6,516 bases of DNA from Geopsychrobacter sp. (GCA_030620915.1 JAUXIR010000087.1:1-6516), one strand, 5' to 3'. Shown: positions 1-5,668, counted from the first letter of the stretch. The notes: generated by a model from the letters alone, not told the origin. Numbers and translations are program-made.

Positions 1-1017
1 CAAATTCTCTTTGGTCTCTACGGCGCGCGACAGGCGATCCGTCAGGCCTCTGAGGTGATTCTGGTCGAGGGTTATTTTGACCAGTTGGCCCTGGCGCGCG
101 CCGGGGTAGCTAACGCGGTTGCGACCTGCGGTACCGCTCTGACAACAGAGCATGCGCAGTTGATCAAGCGTTATGCCAAGCGCGCACTGTTGCTGTTCGA
201 TAACGACAAGGCCGGACGAAGTGCGACCTTCAAATCGATGGATCTGCTGTTGCCATCCGGCTTGGAGACCGCCGTTGTCGAGCTCGAAGCCGGTGAGGAT
301 CCGGATTCTTTTCTGCAGAAGCGTGGCAAGGAGGCTTTTGCGGAGAAGCAGCTGGCGGCTCGCCCGGTTATTGAACTCTTCATGCAGGATCAGCTTGCTG
401 CTGCATCGACCGGTGCCGCAGGGGTGTCACGCGCCGCACAGCGGGTTCTTGAGAAGCTGGTGCTGCTGCCGAATCCGTTGGAGCTCGATCTCTCCCTCAA
501 GGAGTTGGCGCGCCGCACGGAGATTGAAGTCGATCTTTTGCGTGAGCAACTTGAGCAGATCGGACGTCAGCAACAGGAACGCAGTGCACGGATGAAGAGG
601 CCCTCTGCCCCGGCGTCGGTTTCTCGCGCTGCACCAGAGCCGGCGCAAGCGGCACCGCCCGTGCAACAGAAGGGTCAAGCAGAGCGGCCGCTGACACCGG
701 CGGATGCCAAACTGCTCAAGATGATGATTTTCGAAACGGAGGTACGGCAGCAGATTGCTGATCAGGGGGTTGCAACCTTCTTTTTTGAACCCCGCGCCTG
801 TCAGCTGGCAGAGGAACTAGTGAGTCGATTGCGGGATGTTGCTGCCGGGCAGGAGCTGACCCGGCTGCAGCAACAGCCGGAATTTTTGGATCAACTCCCA
901 CAGCCACTTGCGAATGATCCGGCTGAATATGCCGGGGCGGGGCGGAAAATGCTCGAATCTTATCAGCAGAAAACTGCCGACAGACGACGGCGACAACAGA
1001 TGAAAAACAATAGTTGA
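1..1017 (+). CDS. dnaG: DNA primase DnaG, 3' part (N-terminus outside window)
   Basis: DnaG makes the short RNA primers for chromosome replication and acts at the fork with the DnaB helicase. The reading frame is open from base 1 (338 residues visible) and the stop is TGA at 1015-1017. The fragment begins inside the catalytic core. TOPRIM motifs are clear: VEGYFD with Glu23 and Asp27 (fragment numbering), then FDNDKAG with Asp67 and Asp69, then DPDS near 100-103. The Glu23 to Asp67 spacing of 44 residues equals that of E. coli Glu265 to Asp309, so about 240 residues (zinc-binding domain and start of the RNAP-like core) are probably missing upstream. A Gln/Ala/Pro-rich linker (about 187-232) leads to a helical C-terminal domain of the kind that binds DnaB. 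The first ATG-like start in this frame (GTG at 55) is internal and not a real start. It is followed by rpoD, as in the macromolecular synthesis operon of many proteobacteria. Confidence 0.96.
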   Translation, partial: QILFGLYGARQAIRQASEVILVEGYFDQLALARAGVANAVATCGTALTTEHAQLIKRYAKRALLLFDNDKAGRSATFKSMDLLLPSGLETAVVELEAGEDPDSFLQKRGKEAFAEKQLAARPVIELFMQDQLAAASTGAAGVSRAAQRVLEKLVLLPNPLELDLSLKELARRTEIEVDLLREQLEQIGRQQQERSARMKRPSAPASVSRAAPEPAQAAPPVQQKGQAERPLTPADAKLLKMMIFETEVRQQIADQGVATFFFEPRACQLAEELVSRLRDVAAGQELTRLQQQPEFLDQLPQPLANDPAEYAGAGRKMLESYQQKTADRRRRQQMKNNS

Positions 1018-1049
1018 GTTGACTGGTGGGTGATTTTTTCTGTCGAGAG

Positions 1050-1077
1050 TTTACTCCTCGGCAGAAGAGGTTAGACT
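1050..1077 (+). promoter_or_regulatory. candidate sigma-70-type promoter before rpoD (weak)
   Basis: TTTACT (1050-1055) and TAGACT (1072-1077) are separated by 16 bp. Each matches the -35 and -10 consensus at four of six positions. Transcription would start near 1084, leaving a leader of about 57 nt before the rpoD ATG. A TTGACT at 1019-1024 has no acceptable -10 at the right distance. rpoD may equally be transcribed from upstream of dnaG, since no terminator separates the two genes. Confidence 0.3.
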
Positions 1078-1122
1078 AGGTAATAGTTTGCTCTGAACGA
1101 TGTGTCCGTGTTGACGGATGCC

Positions 1123-1129
1123 GGAGGAG
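1123..1129 (+). promoter_or_regulatory. ribosome binding site that fixes the rpoD start
   Basis: GGAGGAG lies 11 nt before ATG 1141 and is a near-perfect Shine-Dalgarno. The frame is also open from GTG 1102, but no such site precedes it, and the protein from ATG 1141 begins directly with normal sigma region 1.1 sequence. Confidence 0.85.
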
Positions 1130-1140
1130 AAGAGAGAAAA

Positions 1141-2901
1141 ATGGCAAAGAAAGCAAATCCAGAAGAGGTTCAGCAACTCATCGAACTGGGTAAAGAGAAG
1201 GGCTTTTTGACCTATGACGAAGTCAATGACGTCCTTCCTTCAGACATGGTCTCTTCGGAGCAACTCGATGACATCATGGCTATGTTCGGTGACATGGATA
1301 TCGAGATTGTCGAATCGGAGGCCAAGGCACCTGTTAAGGGGGACTCCAGCCGCGATGATCGCGACGAGGATGATGTCGAGCTTGAAGCCGGGACGCTCGG
1401 GAGAACCAGTGATCCGGTGCGGATGTACCTGCGAGAAATGGGGCAGGTTGCACTCTTGACCCGCGAAGGCGAGGTTGTTATCGCCAAGCGGATTGAGGAT
1501 GGTGAGAATCAGGTCACCAAGGTGGTGATGCGCACACCCGTAGCTTTTCACGAAGTCATGGCTCTGATGAATCGCCTCGAAAAAGGGACCATCGGCGTTT
1601 CCGAGATTACGCGGGAGTACGATGAAGAAGAGGGGGACGCGGCTGAAGGCAAACAGCGTGCGCGTCTGCTCGCGATGATTGAAGTCTTGCGCCCGATTGA
1701 ATCCCGCCTTGAGGAGTTGCGGGAGGAGTTGGCTGCCGAGCCCCCGGCGCGGACGCGGACCAAGCTTGAAAAGGAGCGGGGCAAGCTGTTTGAGGAGATG
1801 ACGAAGCATTTGCATCTGATCCGACTCAAGGATTTTCAGGTCGCCAAGATTGTCGATCGGCTCAAGGATATGGGCAAGCAGGTCAAGAAGGGTCACCTTG
1901 AAATCGCGGCCTGTGAAAAGGAGTTGAATCGGCCCTACGATGAGCTGCGTAGCCTGTTGCGTAAGATGCGCAAGAGTGAAGAAGATGCCTGTGCCGTCGC
2001 CGAAGAGTTGAACGTTTCCGGTGATACCCTGTTAACGGTTGAAAAACGCCTGAAGGCAGCGAAGCGGAAATTCAAGAAGGTCAAGGATGAGTCGGGCTTT
2101 GAGCCGGAAGATCTGGTTGAATACCTCAAGGAGGTTCATAAGGGGGAATGGCTGGCCAAGAAAGCCAAGTCGGAACTGGTTGAAGCTAACCTGCGGCTGG
2201 TGGTTTCGATCGCCAAAAAGTACACGAACCGTGGCCTGCAGTTTCTCGACCTGATCCAGGAAGGGAACATCGGCCTGATGAAGGCGGTCGATAAGTTTGA
2301 GTATCAGCGCGGCTACAAGTTTTCGACCTACGCCACCTGGTGGATCAGGCAGGCGATCACCCGTGCCATCGCCGATCAGGCCCGGACGATCCGGATCCCG
2401 GTGCATATGATTGAAACGATCAACAAGTTGATCCGTACCACCAGGCAACTTGTTCAGGAATTGGGTCGTGAGCCGATTCCGGAAGAGATCGCCGAGCGGA
2501 TGGATCTGCCGCTTGAAAAGGTACGGCGGGTGTTGAAGATTGCCAAGGAACCGATCAGCCTCGAAACCCCGATCGGCGAAGAAGAAGATTCATCCCTCGG
2601 GGATTTCATCGAGGATAAGGGGGTTGTCTCGCCCCTGGAGGCGGTCATCAAGGGCAACCTTTCCGATCAAACCTCACGGGTGTTGGCCTCTTTGACTCCG
2701 CGTGAAGAGAAGGTGCTGCGCATGCGTTTCGGAATCGGTGAGAAGTCGGACCATACCCTTGAGGAGGTTGGGCAGGATTTCAACGTGACCCGCGAACGGA
2801 TTCGTCAGATCGAAGCCAAGGCGTTGCGCAAACTGCGTCATCCGAGTCGCGCCAAACGTTTGAAGGGTTTTGTGGCGACCGACTCTACCGGCAGGGAATA
2901 G
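1141..2901 (+). CDS. rpoD: RNA polymerase primary sigma factor RpoD (sigma-70)
   Basis: This is the housekeeping sigma subunit; it binds core RNA polymerase and recognises -10/-35 promoters. The 586-residue product has the full group 1 architecture. Region 1.1 (about 5-55) is followed by an acidic linker (about 68-82). Region 1.2 contains [11 protein letters not shown] at 91-101. A charged non-conserved insert follows (about 125-335). Region 2 starts around 344 and includes the core-binding segment and [18 protein letters not shown] at 396-413. Region 3 follows, then region 4 (about 515-575). Gln404 and Thr407 correspond to E. coli Gln437 and Thr440, which read the -10 element. Arg551 and Arg555 in the region 4.2 helix correspond to Arg584 and Arg588, which read the -35 element. 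Standard TTGACA/TATAAT specificity is therefore expected. Length is close to the E. coli protein (613). The C-terminus runs several residues past the conserved LRHPSR block, ending in TDSTGRE. It sits 123 bp after dnaG, and no clear terminator follows it. Confidence 0.98.
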   Translation: MAKKANPEEVQQLIELGKEKGFLTYDEVNDVLPSDMVSSEQLDDIMAMFGDMDIEIVESEAKAPVKGDSSRDDRDEDDVELEAGTLGRTSDPVRMYLREMGQVALLTREGEVVIAKRIEDGENQVTKVVMRTPVAFHEVMALMNRLEKGTIGVSEITREYDEEEGDAAEGKQRARLLAMIEVLRPIESRLEELREELAAEPPARTRTKLEKERGKLFEEMTKHLHLIRLKDFQVAKIVDRLKDMGKQVKKGHLEIAACEKELNRPYDELRSLLRKMRKSEEDACAVAEELNVSGDTLLTVEKRLKAAKRKFKKVKDESGFEPEDLVEYLKEVHKGEWLAKKAKSELVEANLRLVVSIAKKYTNRGLQFLDLIQEGNIGLMKAVDKFEYQRGYKFSTYATWWIRQAITRAIADQARTIRIPVHMIETINKLIRTTRQLVQELGREPIPEEIAERMDLPLEKVRRVLKIAKEPISLETPIGEEEDSSLGDFIEDKGVVSPLEAVIKGNLSDQTSRVLASLTPREEKVLRMRFGIGEKSDHTLEEVGQDFNVTRERIRQIEAKALRKLRHPSRAKRLKGFVATDSTGRE

Positions 2902-2912
2902 GCGGAAAAATC

Positions 2913-2942
2913 TTGACAGGTGGCAGCGGTTTTGCCTAGTAT
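2913..2942 (+). promoter_or_regulatory. sigma-70-type promoter of the tRNA gene
   Basis: A perfect -35 box TTGACA (2913-2918) and a -10 box TAGTAT (2937-2942, four of six matches) are 18 bp apart. Transcription would start near 2949, about a dozen bases before the mature tRNA 5' end. A short A-tract (2906-2910) lies just upstream. The bases after the -10 (CGGCAC) are GC-rich, a discriminator type common at stable-RNA promoters under stringent control; that regulatory reading is inference. It begins 11 bp after the rpoD stop, so the tRNA need not rely on rpoD transcription. Confidence 0.75.
2921..2936 (+). promoter_or_regulatory. sigma-54-like -24/-12 motif inside the sigma-70 spacer
   Basis: TGGCA (2921-2925) and TTGC (2932-2935) form the GG-N10-GC layout with exactly the spacing that sigma-54 requires. 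The match to TGGCAC-N5-TTGCA fails only at the last base of each half. It would start transcription near 2946, almost the same place as the overlapping sigma-70 promoter. No enhancer-binding-protein site was identified, and the motif could be chance. The same bases also form a weak GGCA/TGCC inverted repeat. Confidence 0.3.
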
Positions 2943-2961
2943 CGGCACTTGTCGTTTTTGC

Positions 2962-3038
2962 GGGCCTATAGCTCAGTTGGTTAGAGCCGCCGGCTCATAA
3001 CCGGCTGGTCCCATGTTCGAGTCCTGGTGGGGCCACCA
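2962..3038 (+). tRNA. tRNA with anticodon CAU, probably tRNA-Ile2 (or elongator Met)
   Basis: A full 77-nt cloverleaf ends in an encoded CCA (3036-3038). The parts are: acceptor GGGCCTA, D stem GCTC/GAGC with loop AGTTGGTTA, anticodon stem GCCGG/CCGGC with loop CTCATAA (CAT at 2996-2998), five-base variable region, and T loop TTCGAGT. Pairs C4-G69 and C5-G68 are those reported to mark tRNA-Ile2 for lysidine modification by TilS, whereas elongator tRNA-Met differs there; this favours an AUA-reading isoleucine tRNA. It lacks the mismatch at the 1-72 pair and the three G-C pairs at the base of the anticodon stem of initiator tRNA. Three positions are odd: a G3:G70 mismatch (2964/3032), a T52:C62 mismatch in the T stem (3014/3024) and C at position 26 (2988). 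The fold survives, but the copy may be weakened, decayed or misread. The Ile2 versus Met assignment is moderately supported. Confidence 0.93.
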
Positions 3039-3109
3039 GTTTGATACGAAGCCCTCGGGTCGTTACTTTATACAGGTGAAAACAGTTTGAAAGAAAAATT
3101 GACAAGAGC

Positions 3110-3193
3110 GTGGCTACGAACCCAAAACGGGGTCGCAGGCCACCATGGGAAAGCGGCTCAGGCCGCTGAGGGGGAAAACTAGATTTAACCTAG
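3110..3193 (+). other. structured non-coding leader/trailer between tRNA and Nif3 gene (candidate RNA element)
   Basis: The 208 bp between the tRNA and the Nif3 gene hold no convincing gene, but the GC-rich part folds well. A long hairpin spans 3110-3143: GTGGCT (3110-3115) pairs with GGCCAC (3138-3143), and CGAACCC (3117-3123) pairs with GGGGTCG (3129-3135) with one A:G mismatch around loop AAAAC. A second hairpin, AGCGGC-TCAG-GCCGCT, lies at 3152-3167. Both precede the terminator hairpin. I do not recognise a known riboswitch, 6S, SRP or tmRNA signature. It may be the trailer of the tRNA transcript, a small RNA released from it, or the regulatory leader of the Nif3 gene. Confidence 0.35.
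3179..3193 (+). repeat. 15-bp imperfect palindrome next to the terminator
   Basis: CTAGATTTAACCTAG reads the same on both strands except for one pair (six of seven half-site positions symmetric). It abuts the 5' arm of the terminator. It is the size of a dimeric protein operator, but nothing else shows that a regulator binds it. It could be chance. Confidence 0.25.
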
Positions 3194-3230
3194 AAGAGTG
3201 CATCGGGAAACCGTTGCACTCTTTCTTTTT
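3194..3230 (+). terminator. strong intrinsic terminator before the Nif3 gene
   Basis: A nine-base-pair stem, AAGAGTGCA (3194-3202) with TGCACTCTT (3215-3223), is topped after one T:T mismatch by CGG-GAAA-CCG, a GNRA-type tetraloop. The T-rich tract CTTTTT follows (3225-3230). It would end the tRNA transcript. It lies only 6 nt before the next ribosome binding site, so it may also act as an attenuator for the Nif3 gene. The CDS cannot sensibly begin upstream of it. Confidence 0.88.
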
Positions 3231-3235
3231 GTGGC

Positions 3236-3240
3236 AGAGG
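3236..3240 (+). promoter_or_regulatory. ribosome binding site that fixes the Nif3-family start
   Basis: AGAGG sits 6 nt before ATG 3247. The frame is open back to ATG 3145, but that start would translate through the terminator hairpin and add 34 residues unlike the family. Confidence 0.75.
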
Positions 3241-3246
3241 CCTGAA

Positions 3247-4374
3247 ATGGCAAAGCAGAAAACTGTGCGGGTTCAGGATGTTGGCGGCCTGATCAACAAT
3301 CTTTATCCTCAATACTTAGCTGAGGATTGGGATAATGTCGGGTTGCAATTAGGCGATCCTGCGGCCATAGTCGAGCGGGTTCTGGTCTGTCTCGATGTCG
3401 AGGAACAGGTGATTGCTCGAGCCGAGGAGTTGGGCGTTCAACTGGTGATATCTCACCATCCGTTGATCTATCGGCCGCTTAAAAAGATCACCCCTTCAGA
3501 TGAAGCCGGGCGCGCTATTTTTCGTGCCATGCGCCAGGGTATTGCCGTCATCAGTGCCCATACAAACCTTGATCGGGCCAAGGATGGTCTGAACGATTGG
3601 CTGGCAGCGCGTATCGGACTGCAACAGACGGCGCCCTTGGAACAATCGGTCGCCGACCTGCTCAAGTTAGTGGTTTTTGTCCCGGTCGCCAGTGAGGTCG
3701 CTGTGCTTGACGCCTTGCATGCCGCCGGCGCTGGTGAGATCGGCAGTTACGATCGTTGTTCATTTCGCAGTAGCGGAGTCGGCAGTTTTCGCGGCGGTGA
3801 GGAGACTTCACCTTTTATCGGTAAGCCGAAAGCACAGGAGCAGACTGAGGAGCTACGGATTGAGACCGTTCTGCCTGCGGCACTCTCAGGCAAGGTGGTG
3901 GCGAAAATGATCAAGGCCCACCCCTATGAAGAAGTGGCTTTCGATCTCTATCCCTTGGTCAATCACCGGACCGATGTTGGTTTGGGCCGAATTGGTCTGC
4001 TGACGGAACCGCTTGAATTAGCCGAATTCGTAACTCAAATCAAACGGGCTCTCGGGTTGGAGCTGCTAAGGCTGGCAGGTCGCTGCAAGGGGCTCATCCG
4101 AAAAGTTGCGGTCTGTGGCGGTAGTGGTGCTGCTTTGATTTCAGATGCCCTGCGCCATGGTGCTGATTGCCTGATCACCGGTGACGTCAAATATCATGAC
4201 GCTCAGCGGGCAAGAGCCGAAGGCTTGACCCTGATCGATGCCGGGCATTTCGGCACCGAAATTCTGATGGTGCAGCAAATGAGCGAACAACTAAGACGGG
4301 CTGCGACTGAACGGCAGTGGCCGCTCGAAATCATAGAAATGACCGGTGAGAAGGATCCTTTTCGTTGGATCTAA
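3247..4374 (+). CDS. Nif3/DUF34 family dinuclear-metal protein, long form with insertion domain
   Basis: The 375-residue product belongs to the widespread Nif3-like (DUF34, YbgI/YqfO) family. Databases often label it GTP cyclohydrolase 1 type 2, but its cellular role is not firmly established. The N-terminal half has WDNVGLQLGD (28-37), SHHPLIYRPLKKIT (69-82) with His70 and His71, and SAHTNLDRAKDGLND (103-117) with His105 and Asp109. The C-terminal half has CGGSG (290-294), TGDVKYHD (311-318) and DAGHFGTE (331-338) with His334 and Glu338. These residues match the family's two-metal site. Residues about 136-238 form the extra domain of the long form, a CutA/PII-like fold, with the typical AHPYEEVAFDLYPL at 224-237. 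No signal peptide or membrane segment is seen, so it is probably cytoplasmic. It is followed 40 bp later by the zinc-ribbon gene with no terminator between, so the two are probably co-transcribed. No promoter fits between the upstream terminator and the start. Confidence 0.95.
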   Translation: MAKQKTVRVQDVGGLINNLYPQYLAEDWDNVGLQLGDPAAIVERVLVCLDVEEQVIARAEELGVQLVISHHPLIYRPLKKITPSDEAGRAIFRAMRQGIAVISAHTNLDRAKDGLNDWLAARIGLQQTAPLEQSVADLLKLVVFVPVASEVAVLDALHAAGAGEIGSYDRCSFRSSGVGSFRGGEETSPFIGKPKAQEQTEELRIETVLPAALSGKVVAKMIKAHPYEEVAFDLYPLVNHRTDVGLGRIGLLTEPLELAEFVTQIKRALGLELLRLAGRCKGLIRKVAVCGGSGAALISDALRHGADCLITGDVKYHDAQRARAEGLTLIDAGHFGTEILMVQQMSEQLRRAATERQWPLEIIEMTGEKDPFRWI

Positions 4375-4404
4375 GCACCAACAGACGTAATGTTTGCAAC
4401 AGAC

Positions 4405-4409
4405 GGAGG
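4405..4409 (+). promoter_or_regulatory. ribosome binding site that fixes a GTG start
   Basis: GGAGG lies 5 nt before GTG 4415. The alternatives are TTG 4394, which has no site before it, and ATG 4427, which is too far from this one (17 nt). GTG 4415 is therefore chosen. Confidence 0.75.
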
Positions 4410-4414
4410 AAAAT

Positions 4415-5122
4415 GTGCAAGAAAAGATGAATCTTCTCAGGGAACTGCAGGAAGTCGATCAGGAATTGGCTGGACTCGCGACTGTGCGCGCCAAGCATGA
4501 GGCCGAGCTTCAGGATCTCTCTGCTGAGAAAAGTCGGATTCAGGGGATGGTCGATGAACTGAGTGCACAACTCGACGAACTGCAGAAAGAAGATGCTCAA
4601 CTGCAGCAGGAGATGCTCGCTGAAAAGGATCAGATTACCAAAGTAGAGGCGCGCCTGCCCGAGATTCAGACCCAGAAGGAGTACGTCGCGGTCCTTAAAG
4701 AGATCGATATGGCCAAGAAGGCGAGTCTCGATACTCAGGCAAAAATTACTGAGAAAGAGACTGGGATTACCGAACTGACGGCAGATCTCGAGGAGAAACA
4801 GGCCGAGCTTGCTGCCATCTCCGAAAAGAGTGATGCGCGTCAAGCCGAAGTCGATAAGATTCTGGCCGAGAGCGATGCAACCTGTGTCGCGCGTCAGGCG
4901 ACCCGCGACAGTTTGGCCAAGGATTTACCAAACTCTCTGCTGAGCAAATATCAGCGGATATTCTCCCGCCGTGGTGGACTGGCCCTCGCTCGCGTTGTCG
5001 ACGGGGCCTGTCTGGGTTGCAACATCCAACTGCCACCGCAGCAGTACAACCGTTTGCACCGTGGCAAAGAATTGCAGAGTTGCCCCCATTGCAACCGTTT
5101 GCTCTATATGGATCGGGCATAG
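4415..5122 (+). CDS. DUF164-type coiled-coil protein with C4 zinc ribbon
   Basis: The 235-residue product has the layout of the Pfam zinc-ribbon family PF02591. Residues about 5-160 are a long charged heptad-rich coiled coil, containing the family-typical KEYVAVLKEID around 88-98. The C-terminal domain has NSLLSKYQRI (173-182), RRGGLALARVVDGACLGC (185-202) and a CxxC...CxxC site made of Cys199, Cys202, Cys223 and Cys226, expected to bind one zinc ion. The Helicobacter relative HP0958 (FlgZ) acts as a chaperone for RpoN and binds flagellin mRNA; chlamydial CdsZ supports type III secretion. Whether either role applies here is unknown, because this family is often found in genomes next to Nif3 genes with no flagellar context. 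It is probably cytoplasmic. It starts 40 bp after the Nif3 gene and ends 16 bp before rnpB, which suggests one transcription unit. The family assignment is firm; the function is open. Confidence 0.93.
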   Translation: MQEKMNLLRELQEVDQELAGLATVRAKHEAELQDLSAEKSRIQGMVDELSAQLDELQKEDAQLQQEMLAEKDQITKVEARLPEIQTQKEYVAVLKEIDMAKKASLDTQAKITEKETGITELTADLEEKQAELAAISEKSDARQAEVDKILAESDATCVARQATRDSLAKDLPNSLLSKYQRIFSRRGGLALARVVDGACLGCNIQLPPQQYNRLHRGKELQSCPHCNRLLYMDRA

Positions 5123-5138
5123 TCCGTTTGGTTTAGAT

Positions 5139-5543
5139 GGTTGGAGAAGAACAGATGATCGCCGGTCTGTCTTTATGGCAGGCGGGAGGAAAGTCCGGGC
5201 TCCACAGGACAGGATGGTCCCTAACGGGGACCGGGGGTAACCCTAGGGCTAGTGCCACAGAGAGAAGACCGCTTTGTTTTTTGTGCGTTTCGACGCAGCT
5301 GAAAACAGAGTAAGGGTGAAAGGGTGAGGTAAGAGCTCACCGGCTCCGGCGGTGACGTCGGAGGCCAGGTAAACCCCATTCGGAGCAAGACCAAATAGGG
5401 GAATGTTTGAGGGCGGTCCGTCCGAAGTTCCCGGGTTGGTTGCTTGAGGTCGTCGGCAACGGCGACCCTAGATGAATGATCGTCACCCTGCCAGCGGGTA
5501 ACCGCAGCGGGGAACAAAACCCGGCTTACGGTCTTCTTCGACC
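5139..5543 (+). ncRNA. rnpB: RNase P RNA, bacterial type A
   Basis: This is the catalytic RNA of RNase P, which with RnpA removes 5' leaders from pre-tRNAs. Helix P1 pairs all 12 bases of 5139-5150 with 5532-5543 (two G:T), and flanking bases can extend it. P2 pairs GATGATCG with TGATCGTC. The universally conserved blocks are intact: GAGGAAAGTCCGGGCTCC at 5186-5203, AGTGCCACAGAGA, GTAAGGGTGAAAGGGTG, GGTAAAC...GGAGCAAGACCAAATAGG, AGATGAATGA and ACCCGGCTTA. L15 carries GGGTTGG, able to pair with tRNA 3' CCA ends. P12 is capped by TTCG, P14 by GTGA, P18 (GGTCGTCG/CGGCGACC) by GCAA. A P19 hairpin, GCGG-GTAA-CCGC (5494-5505), sits between P2 and P1, which E. coli lacks. Mature ends are estimated from P1 and may differ by a few bases. 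The gap to the preceding stop is only 16 bp, so its promoter lies inside that gene or further upstream. Confidence 0.97.
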
Positions 5544-5552
5544 ATTTTTTTC

Positions 5553-5589
5553 GGCAGCACCACAGCTATTGTGGTGCTGCCTTCTTTTT
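5553..5589 (+). terminator. intrinsic terminator of rnpB
   Basis: A perfect 12-bp stem, GGCAGCACCACA (5553-5564) with TGTGGTGCTGCC (5570-5581), encloses loop GCTAT and is followed by TTCTTTTT. It lies 9 nt after the P1 helix. An extra T-run (5545-5551) separates rnpB from the hairpin. It probably ends the whole Nif3/zinc-ribbon/rnpB transcript. Confidence 0.93.
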
Positions 5590-5603
5590 CGGGACAGATT
5601 GAA

Positions 5604-5668
5604 GTCCGCCGCAGAGCGAACGCACCCGGATTTGGCCGCAACTGCGGTGCCTTGTCCGCCGGAGAGCG
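5604..5668 (+). repeat. pair of near-identical 15-bp direct repeats, 50 bp apart
   Basis: GTCCGCCGCAGAGCG (5604-5618) and GTCCGCCGGAGAGCG (5654-5668) differ at one base. The 50-bp offset is close to five helical turns, which would place both copies on the same face of the DNA. They lie between the rnpB terminator and the LOG promoter candidate. They could be regulator sites, a small duplication, or chance in GC-rich DNA. Confidence 0.45.

Noticed and set aside
1102..1140. GTG 1102 as the start of rpoD
   Set aside because: No ribosome binding site precedes it. GGAGGAG is positioned for ATG 1141, where region 1.1 begins normally.
2921..2936. GGCA/TGCC inverted repeat as a terminator of rpoD
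   Set aside because: Only four base pairs and no T-tract; the bases are better explained by promoter elements.
3067..3074. TTTATACA as a -10 element after the tRNA
   Set aside because: No acceptable -35 at 16-18 bp; the nearby TTGATA (3041-3046) is 20 or more bases away.
3099..3104. Second perfect TTGACA, considered as a promoter for the leader or Nif3 gene
   Set aside because: No sequence resembling a -10 box occurs 15-19 bp downstream.
3110..3230. Known riboswitch or housekeeping RNA (cobalamin, c-di-GMP, TPP, T-box, 6S, SRP RNA, tmRNA)
   Set aside because: None of the conserved core strings of these families could be found by eye, and the ends do not pair as in 6S RNA.
3145..3246. 34-residue N-terminal extension of the Nif3 protein from ATG 3145, in a GCCACCATGG context
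   Set aside because: It would be translated through the terminator hairpin, has no proper Shine-Dalgarno and does not resemble the family. The match to a eukaryotic Kozak sequence is coincidence in a bacterial chromosome.
4379..4405. 9-bp direct repeat CAACAGACG (4379-4387 and 4397-4405) before the zinc-ribbon gene
   Set aside because: Short, and the second copy only overlaps the edge of the ribosome binding site; chance is sufficient.
5062..5076. Sigma-54-like TGGCA...TTGCA before rnpB
   Set aside because: The GG and GC dinucleotides are separated by nine bases, not the strictly required ten, and the site is inside coding sequence.
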